A model generated the notes under the pieces. That model did no database searches. It was not told the origin of the DNA and was given only the letters and a program-made list of their open reading frames with translations. Shown here one piece after another: positions 14,654 to 20,719 of a stretch of DNA of 20,719 nucleotides. The stretch is from Euryarchaeota archaeon UBA62 (GTDB lineage: Archaea; Thermoplasmatota; Poseidoniia; Poseidoniales; Thalassarchaeaceae). The first letter of the stretch is position 1. Each line of letters starts with the position of its first letter. A program made the position numbers and the translations under genes. The stretch is taken from NCBI GenBank assembly GCA_002502095.1, contig DAPJ01000011.1:1-20719 (forward strand), written 5' to 3'.

Positions 14654-15814
14654 CTAATTAGAATCTACCAACATTGCTACTGCATTGCCTCCACCCAGGC
14701 ATATTGTAACGATTCCACTCTTGTGCCCGCCCCTCTTCATAGCATTGACTAGAGTCATCAAACATCTAGTACCTGTAGCTCCCAAAGGGTGACCGATAGA
14801 AATGGCCCCCCCATGAACATTGAACCGATCATCTGGAATCTGGAAATACTTCTTGATTGAGCATGAAGCTGAAGCAAAAGCCTCATTGTGTTCGTATAAA
14901 TCGACATCCCCTGCCTCTAGTCCATTCCTGCGGAGTAACTCCTCCACTGCAGGAATTGGGGCCGACATGACTCTTCCAGGTTCGACCCCCGAGGTCGTGT
15001 AGTCAACAATTCTAGCTAAAATGGGCAAGCCCATTCTATTGGCCACAGTCTCAGACATCACTAAAACTGCTGATGCACCGTCGGAAATCTGACTAGCGTT
15101 ACCTGCGGTAACTTGTCCTTCTTCGTCGAAAACAGGTTTCAGAGACTCAAGACTCTCCATATCTGCATCATGTCTTATCCCTTCGTCCTTTGATAGATCT
15201 TTCATTACTAGGCACTCTGTCCCAATCCATCCATTTTCCCACGCTTCGGAGCTTAATCGATGAGAACGGAGCGAGTACGAGTCTGACTCCCTTCTTGAAA
15301 TTTCGAATTCTCTGGCACAGGTCTCACCTGTATTGCCCATAAGCTCTCCAGAGTATGAGTCAACTAGTCCGTCATGAGAGAGTATCGAAACCAATGACTC
15401 GAAGGGCACACTATCTCCTCTTCTCGCATTCCGAACAAATCTAGGGGCATTTGTCATCGACTCCATCCCTCCAGCGACTACAATATCGGAGACTCCCGCT
15501 CTGATCTCCGTTGCGGCAATCATCACAGCCTTCAGGCTAGATCCGCATACTTTGTTGATAGTGGTACAGGGAGTTGTAACCGGCAAACCTGCTCCCAATG
15601 CGACTTGTCTAGCTGGAGCCTGTCCAGAACCTGCTTGTAGGACCTGGCCAATGTATACCTGATCTATCAAACCACTTTCAGCATCAATTCCAGTTCTGGT
15701 CAGTAGCTCACTAACTGCCATGATTCCCAATTCAACGGCACTGTATGCAGAAAGAGCCCCTCGGAACTTACCGAAGGGCGTTCTCGCATAACCGCATATG
15801 ACAGCATCGGGCAT
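14654..15814 (-). CDS. Acetyl-CoA C-acetyltransferase (thiolase)
   Basis: A 386-residue protein of the usual thiolase length with all catalytic features: nucleophile Cys90 in INKVCGSSLKA, Asn309 in HNEAFA, His342 in GGAISIGHPLGATG, and general-base Cys372 in TICLGGGNA. Two halves each give the thiolase fold. The Met-rich segment VAGGMESMTNAP is typical of degradative or biosynthetic acetoacetyl-CoA thiolases. It interconverts acetoacetyl-CoA and two acetyl-CoA, or cleaves longer 3-ketoacyl-CoA. The chain-length preference cannot be read from sequence. The usual archaeal mevalonate-pathway companions (DUF35/OB-fold protein, HMG-CoA synthase) are not adjacent, so a bacterial-type catabolic thiolase is more likely. 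It follows the tryptophan 2,3-dioxygenase gene by 58 bp on the same strand and may be cotranscribed with it. Confidence 0.92.
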   Translation of the reverse strand: MPDAVICGYARTPFGKFRGALSAYSAVELGIMAVSELLTRTGIDAESGLIDQVYIGQVLQAGSGQAPARQVALGAGLPVTTPCTTINKVCGSSLKAVMIAATEIRAGVSDIVVAGGMESMTNAPRFVRNARRGDSVPFESLVSILSHDGLVDSYSGELMGNTGETCAREFEISRRESDSYSLRSHRLSSEAWENGWIGTECLVMKDLSKDEGIRHDADMESLESLKPVFDEEGQVTAGNASQISDGASAVLVMSETVANRMGLPILARIVDYTTSGVEPGRVMSAPIPAVEELLRRNGLEAGDVDLYEHNEAFASASCSIKKYFQIPDDRFNVHGGAISIGHPLGATGTRCLMTLVNAMKRGGHKSGIVTICLGGGNAVAMLVDSN

Positions 15815-15821
15815 AGATGTG

Positions 15822-15874
15822 CCAGTGCACTACTGGACTTCAAAGGTCCGATTGGATGTACTCGCAGATACATC
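15822..15874. promoter_or_regulatory. Inverted repeats in the dioxygenase-thiolase gap
   Basis: Two perfect inverted repeats lie in or at the edge of this 58-bp gap. CCAGT-5 nt-ACTGG is at 15822-15836, just upstream of the thiolase ATG. GATGTA-8 nt-TACATC is at 15855-15874 and overlaps the dioxygenase stop. They may be a processing or terminator hairpin plus an operator. No T-run follows, and no clear TATA box is seen. Confidence 0.3.
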
Positions 15875-16928
15875 ATTTAGAAGAGTTGTAACCATAGAAA
15901 CCTGAGTTCCTTAGATCTGGCCTTGACTCCGGCTTTAGCAGAATTGTTCTAACAGACCAGAGGTCTTTGAACACCCTATATTGAGATGTGGCATCAAGAT
16001 AGTCTACCCCACTAGTTCCCCCAGTGCCTATCCTTCTGCCCATTATCCTCTCAACCATTCTCGCATGCGAGTGACGCCACTTAACCATGGATTCTTCGAG
16101 CTCGACAATTGCATCTACTAGCTTTCTCGGCCAAGTTAATAATGGCAATTCTCGGTATGATTCTATGAAAAGAAGACCCGCTCTTGATCTGCTGATTTTA
16201 CCTTCGGGTTTCAGAAATGAGACTGCCCCCTCATGGGCTGCGTTCATCCTCGCTGCCATCATCTCAGATGACTTTGAAGCTAAATCGCATATTTCTCTGT
16301 GAGCTTCTAGGTGAGAATTAATGTAATCCGAGACCGCTTCATCATCATTCTCGGAGCCATATAATGAGCCCATAATTGGTGTTCTTTCTATCCAGTTCAT
16401 GAGTGATTCAACCAAGCTCGGTAAAGCCATCACACTCTCTAGACGCTCAAGAATTTCCTTTTTGGCTTCCCCGTTGTCTACCATCTTCCTGAACGAATCT
16501 AATGGATCAATACCTCCAAATCTCTCAGAATTCTCTAGCCCCAAGAGAATTTCAAACTCCCTCATCTGATATGACTCAAATCCAGATGCGGTCCCCAAGC
16601 CATCTCTGAATGCTAGAAATCCCTGAGGAGTCAATGTTTCTAGTACTGTCCATTGACTGGCCATCAGTCTGAAAATCTCAGTGGTTCTTCCCAGATGATC
16701 AACCGCCACCGGTATCTGATCCTCTGGAACTGGAACCTGGCTGAGAATATCCCTTACATCAGTAAGCTCTCTGATAATTTGTTTGAACCAAAGCTCGAAA
16801 GTCTGATGGACGATTATGAAATGCATCTCATCTGAGCTTATGCCACGATCCTCTCCCTGTAGCTTGAGAAGCTCCTTAAGATTGAGGTATTCTGAGTAGG
16901 TCCAGTTTCGGTTCCCTGCCCCAGCCAT
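15873..16928 (-). CDS. kynA: Tryptophan 2,3-dioxygenase
   Basis: A 351-residue protein that begins with the family's YSEYLNLKELLKLQ segment. It then has DEMHFIIVHQTFELWFKQI (33-51), where His41 matches the active-site base that contacts the indole. FESYQMREFE (117-126) contains the substrate-carboxylate arginine (Arg123). The C-terminal WRHSHARMVERIMGRRIGTGGTSG supplies the proximal heme ligand His288 and the conserved GTGGTSG loop. The enzyme opens the tryptophan ring to N-formylkynurenine, the first and committed step of the kynurenine pathway. It is a cytoplasmic heme tetramer. No formamidase or kynureninase is in the window. The enzyme is uncommon in archaea, so bacterial transfer is likely (inference). 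The gene diverges from the acetyltransferase gene across a 96-bp promoter region. Confidence 0.95.
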   Translation of the reverse strand: MAGAGNRNWTYSEYLNLKELLKLQGEDRGISSDEMHFIIVHQTFELWFKQIIRELTDVRDILSQVPVPEDQIPVAVDHLGRTTEIFRLMASQWTVLETLTPQGFLAFRDGLGTASGFESYQMREFEILLGLENSERFGGIDPLDSFRKMVDNGEAKKEILERLESVMALPSLVESLMNWIERTPIMGSLYGSENDDEAVSDYINSHLEAHREICDLASKSSEMMAARMNAAHEGAVSFLKPEGKISRSRAGLLFIESYRELPLLTWPRKLVDAIVELEESMVKWRHSHARMVERIMGRRIGTGGTSGVDYLDATSQYRVFKDLWSVRTILLKPESRPDLRNSGFYGYNSSK

Positions 16929-16975
16929 GCATTCTGCTAAACGTCCCCGCTTGAAGTATTGTCGCTAGATACGAG

Positions 16976-16986
16976 GATAATTTATC
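16976..16986. promoter_or_regulatory. AT-rich palindrome between divergent genes
   Basis: GATAA-T-TTATC is a perfect palindrome with a one-base centre. It lies about midway in the 96-bp region between the tryptophan dioxygenase start (16928) and the acetyltransferase start (17025). Its position (about -53 and -44) is too far for either TATA box of a leaderless mRNA, so an operator is as likely as a promoter element. Confidence 0.25.
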
Positions 16987-17024
16987 ATAGAATCCTCTAA
17001 ATCTATCCATAGTAGCAGGAATAT

Positions 17025-17612
17025 GTGGATGAAGGAGAAAACGACGTGGAAGGCGGTCTTACCAGACCTAGCTCCCTGCTCACAGTAGATAATCAACTGA
17101 GCCTTTCGATAATATCCTTATCCGATGCCAGAGAAATTTTCAAAGTAGTAGATGAAAACAGAATCTATCTGAGAAAAACACTTCCTTGGTTGGATGAGGT
17201 GAATAGTCTAGATGAGCAGATTTCCTATATTTCTCACTGTATTTCAGATTATGAACTGTACAAGGGAATAATGTATTCAATCCTGTTTGATGGAGATATA
17301 ATTGGTACAATGGGGCTGAATTCCATAGATTATGAAAACAGGAGTTGTGGTGTGGGATACTGGGTATCCGAGGAGTTCGCAGGAAAAGGAATAGCAACTC
17401 GTTGTTGCTCTAGACTCATAGATCACTGTTTCGATGATCTCAATCTACATCGATTTGTTCTTGAAGCATCTGTCGAGAATATTGCCAGTTGTAGAGTTGC
17501 TGAGAAGCTAGGTCTGCGACTCGAGGGCGTAACCAAGGACAGGGAGTGGCTCTATGACAGATTTCTCGATGCCAATCTTTACGCTGTTACAAAGCCTGAG
17601 TGGGGAAACTGA
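17025..17612 (+). CDS. GNAT family N-acetyltransferase, RimJ/RimL-like
   Basis: A 195-residue protein with the GNAT fold. It includes the strand and acetyl-CoA-binding loop GYWVSEEFAGKGIAT (111-125), a variant of the Q/R-x-x-G-x-G/A pyrophosphate loop. The following helix and motif B, ASVENIASCRVAEKLGL (148-164), are characteristic of the RimJ/RimL ribosomal-protein acetyltransferase branch. The usual tail after motif B (EGVTKDREWLYDRFLDANLYAV) is also present. Substrates could be ribosomal protein N-termini, other proteins or small amines; sequence does not decide. The start is a GTG at 17025. An in-frame TAG lies four codons upstream, so the frame cannot extend further. The gene ends 8 bp before the stop of the convergent rqcH. 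Confidence 0.88.
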   Translation: MDEGENDVEGGLTRPSSLLTVDNQLSLSIISLSDAREIFKVVDENRIYLRKTLPWLDEVNSLDEQISYISHCISDYELYKGIMYSILFDGDIIGTMGLNSIDYENRSCGVGYWVSEEFAGKGIATRCCSRLIDHCFDDLNLHRFVLEASVENIASCRVAEKLGLRLEGVTKDREWLYDRFLDANLYAVTKPEWGN

Positions 17613-17620
17613 AAATCTCC

Positions 17621-19756
17621 CTAGCTCTTTCTCAGGAGGCCGTGATCCTCGATTGAGCAATTCCCAGGAGGGAGTACGGAAAGAACATCGTCTTGGGATA
17701 GGCCAGTGGCCTTTGAAATGGAATTAGCGATTTTTTCTTTCTTATCTCTACCTGGAGTAACCCTGGCCCATCTCCCGAAATAATTCGATATAGCTTGAAC
17801 AGTACCTATCACTGGAAGGGGGACTCCATTTACCACCCCCATCCCTATTCCTAGCTCTAGGGGTAAATCTCTGTACCAGTGCCTCTGGCCTCTGACAACG
17901 AAGGCGCCCCTGCCAAGCGACTCCCCACTCTCAGTCTTCTTAGAGACCTGGCTAGGTCTGACATAAAATGCAGTAGCGGCGGCCCCTCCGCTCCCCCACG
18001 CTCTAGACCAGCAAACAGCGATTTGAGAAGCCTCCTTGAGTATGGAATCAGGAAGCTCCCGGGCATCATCTGGGCCATCCAAATTCTGCGATATTTGTAG
18101 TGAGCAAACTCCATCTGGGATATTTTCAGATGCCGACCTGAATTCCATCCCCTCTCTAATCTTCAATATGCAAGAAGGAGCACCGTGTAAGTCTGCGTGA
18201 ATATACAGATCCTTGGATCCCAAGTGCTTCTTTACCGCTGCATCATTTCCTTTGGCGTCCCTTCCTCCAATAATAATCCGGCCATCTGAAAGAATTCCCC
18301 ATCTGTATTTCTCAAACCAAAACCTCCTACTTCTTTTGATTGCTCTGAGCTTCCCTCCAGCCGCATCTTTGGCGGCCTTCTTCTCCTCCTTTTCCTGTGC
18401 CTCGACCGTCCTCTTTAGTGCGATCTCAGCACCCGATGCCTTGTCCTTCTGAGTCCTTCCAGTCTCGAAATATCTCTGTGCGTTCTGATGAACTGTCTTA
18501 TCCACTTCTAGGGTTACACTGGTCCCCGGCTCTCCCTCTTCATCCGGCAGATAGGCAAGTATTGTCCTTTTCTTAGGGTCAATTCTTCCTATCCAATCAA
18601 CCCCTTGAGATATTTCGATTACCTCCTGCCAGCTTGTCCTCGATACAGCCTGATTGAATTGAGTGATAATTGAGTTTACATGTCCCCAGTTTTCCTGAAT
18701 AGATTTCCCAAGCTCCTGTGAAACAGATGCTTTCTGGATGAAGCCTTCTATTGCCCTCTTCTGCTGTTCAGCCCTTCTCTCTAGCTTAGCTTGTGACTGT
18801 TTTTGGGTAGTTCCCTCCTCAATTAGCTTCTCTTCTTCTCTTCTAATGAATCCCGCTGAGTCATGCTCTCCAAAGACTGTATCGAGAGCTTCCGAGAGAG
18901 AGCTCATCTCGATATACGGGTACTCATCCATATTTTTCAACCAGATAGGAGAGATAAGTATCGCTCCGCTAGGACTTTCATTCTCGATCCCATCTTGAGA
19001 TGATTTCCAATTCTCTATGCTACTGGCGTCATCGACCCATAGAATACACCCAGCTCCTTCCTCGAGCTCATGCATCATGGACTCAATAGAGTCTAGAAGT
19101 GAGATTCTTTGTTCATCATCCAGTGAAGAGGCTGAAAGATCTTCTGATAGTCCCGCCTTCGAACAAATAGCTGCCCCATAGATACGGCCTACATTCAGCC
19201 TAGATGCAACAGTCCTGATGATGTCACTATCGCTCTCTTCAATAATTTCATCAAGCTTAGCCCTGTCAAGATCACGAGGATCTAAAGAAGCAGGAGGGGG
19301 AGTATATCTAACTCCTTTCTTCAATGTTCTACTAGCATACTTAGCATGAGTCAAGGGCTGTATAATCACCCCCTCATCGTCTAAAAGAAGTATATTTCCA
19401 TCCCTGAATAGCTCTATCACAAGGGACATCTTTCCTCTACCGTGCTCGAACTCTAATGATAGAACCCTGTCGAACCCAAATTGCGAGACTCCAATAAATC
19501 TGGAGTTCCCAAGATGCTTCCTGAGTATCATTGCGAACTGAGATGGATTAGGAGGCATTGGCCTATCCCTTGATGAGCAGTAAATTCTCTTACCTCTGAC
19601 AATGATCAGATCCCTATTTGGAAGCCCCTTCTTACTCATCCTCAAAACAATCTGCTCATAGTGGGGTTGATACGACTTTCTTACCCTGGATCCTACCATC
19701 TCTCCGAGTTCGCGAACCGTCCTGGCGACTTCGAACGATGAGGTCTGCTCGCGCAT
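17621..19756 (-). CDS. rqcH: RqcH/NFACT-family ribosome quality control protein
   Basis: A 711-residue protein with NFACT architecture. The N-terminal NFACT-N domain (about 5-290) contains the FGFDR motif, with Asp96 and Arg97 matching the DR pair that Rqc2/NEMF/RqcH proteins need for tRNA use. Helix-hairpin-helix and long charged coiled-coil segments follow (about 305-350 and 440-470). The NFACT-R domain (about 477-590) has RFWFEKYRWGILSDGRIIIGGRDAKGN and HADLHGAPS. Family members bind the 50S subunit carrying an obstructed nascent chain and recruit tRNA to add a C-terminal tail that marks the chain for degradation. The archaeal homologues are inferred to act likewise. Length is slightly above the archaeal norm of about 650. 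No cotranscribed partner is evident; the alpha/beta hydrolase gene lies 58 bp upstream. Confidence 0.93.
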   Translation of the reverse strand: MREQTSSFEVARTVRELGEMVGSRVRKSYQPHYEQIVLRMSKKGLPNRDLIIVRGKRIYCSSRDRPMPPNPSQFAMILRKHLGNSRFIGVSQFGFDRVLSLEFEHGRGKMSLVIELFRDGNILLLDDEGVIIQPLTHAKYASRTLKKGVRYTPPPASLDPRDLDRAKLDEIIEESDSDIIRTVASRLNVGRIYGAAICSKAGLSEDLSASSLDDEQRISLLDSIESMMHELEEGAGCILWVDDASSIENWKSSQDGIENESPSGAILISPIWLKNMDEYPYIEMSSLSEALDTVFGEHDSAGFIRREEEKLIEEGTTQKQSQAKLERRAEQQKRAIEGFIQKASVSQELGKSIQENWGHVNSIITQFNQAVSRTSWQEVIEISQGVDWIGRIDPKKRTILAYLPDEEGEPGTSVTLEVDKTVHQNAQRYFETGRTQKDKASGAEIALKRTVEAQEKEEKKAAKDAAGGKLRAIKRSRRFWFEKYRWGILSDGRIIIGGRDAKGNDAAVKKHLGSKDLYIHADLHGAPSCILKIREGMEFRSASENIPDGVCSLQISQNLDGPDDARELPDSILKEASQIAVCWSRAWGSGGAAATAFYVRPSQVSKKTESGESLGRGAFVVRGQRHWYRDLPLELGIGMGVVNGVPLPVIGTVQAISNYFGRWARVTPGRDKKEKIANSISKATGLSQDDVLSVLPPGNCSIEDHGLLRKS

Positions 19757-19814
19757 TCTATCAGTTGCGCGTCATAGGCCCACTTCATCAGCCAATCGCT
19801 TATTTTGCTACCAA

Positions 19815-20663
19815 TCACTCCAATGACTGGAAATCATTGATGTCACTGATTACATCTGCCTCATGGGCGTACTGATTTGAAGGGACCTCGATGAACTTAC
19901 AATCAGGTATCCTGTCAACAATGCCCATGGCCTTGTCCATTCCATGTAGCTTGTCAGAGTATGCTGTCATTACAGCACAAGGGAAAGAAATCCCTTCTAG
20001 ATCCTCAGGAAGTGAATATCTGATTAGCGATCTAGCTGAGAGATGCATCTTCTGGAGGTCCTGCGAAAGAAGGGCCCTTCTGTATCTTATTCTCTGACCT
20101 TCCTCTTTCACTTTCCTCTCAACTGCCCATACCGCTAAGCGAACAATCATCGAATACATGAATCTAGGTAGAGGCATAATTATCATCGCTCTAGCCCAAA
20201 TTGGAAATTTGAATTCCGAGTTAGGTGCTAGGAGTATCGAGCTCCTACCCGATAGTCTCCCATGGCTGAAAGCGTCGATTAAGATCGTTGACCCCAAGGA
20301 AGATGAGAACCAGTCAATATCAGTGCTATCTAATTCATAGAATCTCAGGACTTCCGCCAAGTCAGAAGATAGTTTTTCGACACTGAAGTCTGACTTGGAA
20401 ATCTTCTTACTAATTTCTGAGCTACCTTTCTCTCTGGTCTCAATGTAAACTATCGTCCTCTCCGCTGACCACTTGGAAATCAGGGGACGCCATCCCTCAA
20501 ACACTGAACCCCATCCTGCTACAAAAACTACCACAGGCCTATTTATTGACTCAGTCGGCCTCCAAGTTATGACCCTCAGCCTAACTCCGTCATCTACCGA
20601 GACCCACTCCTCAGAGACTTCAGAACCAGGAAACTCAGGCGCTCCAGACCAGTAAGAATCCAT
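19815..20663 (-). CDS. Alpha/beta hydrolase fold protein with atypical nucleophile elbow
   Basis: From the ATG at 20663 this is 282 residues. The fold is seen from the first strand RPVVVFVAGWGSVFEGW, with the oxyanion-type loop AGWG (49-52). The nucleophile strand IDWFSSSLGSTILI gives an elbow S-S-S-L-G with probable nucleophile Ser122. The probable acid is Asp237 (TAYSDKLHG) and the probable base His267 (YAHEAD). The first Gly of the G-x-S-x-G motif is replaced by Ser, which is unusual. A hydrophobic cap helix (WARAMIIMPLPRFMYSMIVRL) may associate with lipid or membrane. The substrate is unknown; a lysophospholipase or serine aminopeptidase-like hydrolase is a guess. The frame stays open upstream through a GTG at 20705 to the window edge, encoding Ala-Gly-Pro-Ala-Val repeats, so the true start may lie outside the window. 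Confidence 0.72.
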   Translation of the reverse strand: MDSYWSGAPEFPGSEVSEEWVSVDDGVRLRVITWRPTESINRPVVVFVAGWGSVFEGWRPLISKWSAERTIVYIETREKGSSEISKKISKSDFSVEKLSSDLAEVLRFYELDSTDIDWFSSSLGSTILIDAFSHGRLSGRSSILLAPNSEFKFPIWARAMIIMPLPRFMYSMIVRLAVWAVERKVKEEGQRIRYRRALLSQDLQKMHLSARSLIRYSLPEDLEGISFPCAVMTAYSDKLHGMDKAMGIVDRIPDCKFIEVPSNQYAHEADVISDINDFQSLE

Positions 20664-20685
20664 GTTAGAACTACCGTCCTCTTCC

Positions 20686-20719
20686 GCCACCGCCGGACCT
20701 GCCACCGCCGGACCTGCCA
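20686..20719. repeat. 15-bp tandem repeat running off the window edge
   Basis: The unit GCCACCGCCGGACCT occurs at 20686-20700 and again identically at 20701-20715. A third copy starts at 20716 (GCCA) when the window ends. It is much more GC-rich than its surroundings. In the frame of the alpha/beta hydrolase gene it encodes the pentapeptide Ala-Gly-Pro-Ala-Val, so it may be a coding linker or an intergenic repeat. Confidence 0.8.

Noticed and set aside
16929..17024. Possible small RNA or tRNA in the largest gap between genes
   Set aside because: Only 96 bp, with no cloverleaf or T-loop sequence. It is best explained as a divergent promoter region.
2513..20663. A defence island or mobile element
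   Set aside because: The helicase, the alpha/beta hydrolase and the protease each have housekeeping or catabolic explanations. There are no transposase, integrase, toxin-antitoxin or restriction genes and no flanking repeats.

Overview
The window looks like a piece of a marine planktonic archaeon, most likely Marine Group II (Candidatus Poseidoniales, Thermoplasmata-related Euryarchaeota). The archaeal information-processing genes are clear: the RadA recombinase tail, Hel308 helicase, a Cgi121-like KEOPS subunit, RNA polymerase subunit K (Rpo6) and RqcH. They sit among bacterial-looking aerobic and catabolic genes: full-length heme A synthase, heme O synthase, tryptophan 2,3-dioxygenase, thiolase, and a very large secreted calcium-binding subtilase. 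This mix, the moderate GC and the dense packing suggest the lineage. The lineage call is inference; no marker gene is complete enough here to prove it.

Layout. Bases 1-132 are the 3' end of radA on the plus strand. It converges on a minus-strand run, read right to left: PaaI-like thioesterase (5589) -> hel308 -> cgi121-like -> M3B oligoendopeptidase (157). A divergent succinylglutamate desuccinylase/aspartoacylase-family gene leaves the same short promoter region at 5652. It ends tail-to-tail, with a 7-bp overlap, on a 1245-residue kexin-like protease (7046-10783). Upstream of the protease, also on the minus strand, are a DRE-TIM metallolyase (2-isopropylmalate/homocitrate synthase-like) and a compact rpoK-ctaA-ctaB cluster. 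A thiolase and tryptophan 2,3-dioxygenase follow. A plus-strand GNAT acetyltransferase diverges from the dioxygenase and converges on rqcH. An alpha/beta hydrolase lies at the right edge, beside a 15-bp tandem repeat that runs out of the window.

How it fits together. Three themes stand out. The first is peptide use: a surface-anchored, calcium-dependent protease, a cytoplasmic M3 peptidase, and tryptophan and acyl-CoA catabolic enzymes. The second is aerobic respiration: CtaB and CtaA make heme A for an aa3-type oxidase. The third is genome, tRNA and ribosome maintenance: RadA, Hel308, Cgi121-like and RqcH. Two genes have a well-placed TATA-like element about 26 bp before the start codon, suggesting leaderless mRNAs. 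The DRE-TIM gene instead carries an exact Shine-Dalgarno sequence.

I found no CRISPR array, rRNA, tRNA, IS element or prophage. No gap between genes exceeds 100 bp. The most distinctive feature is the protease stalk: a metal-binding motif recurs at an exact 94-residue period.
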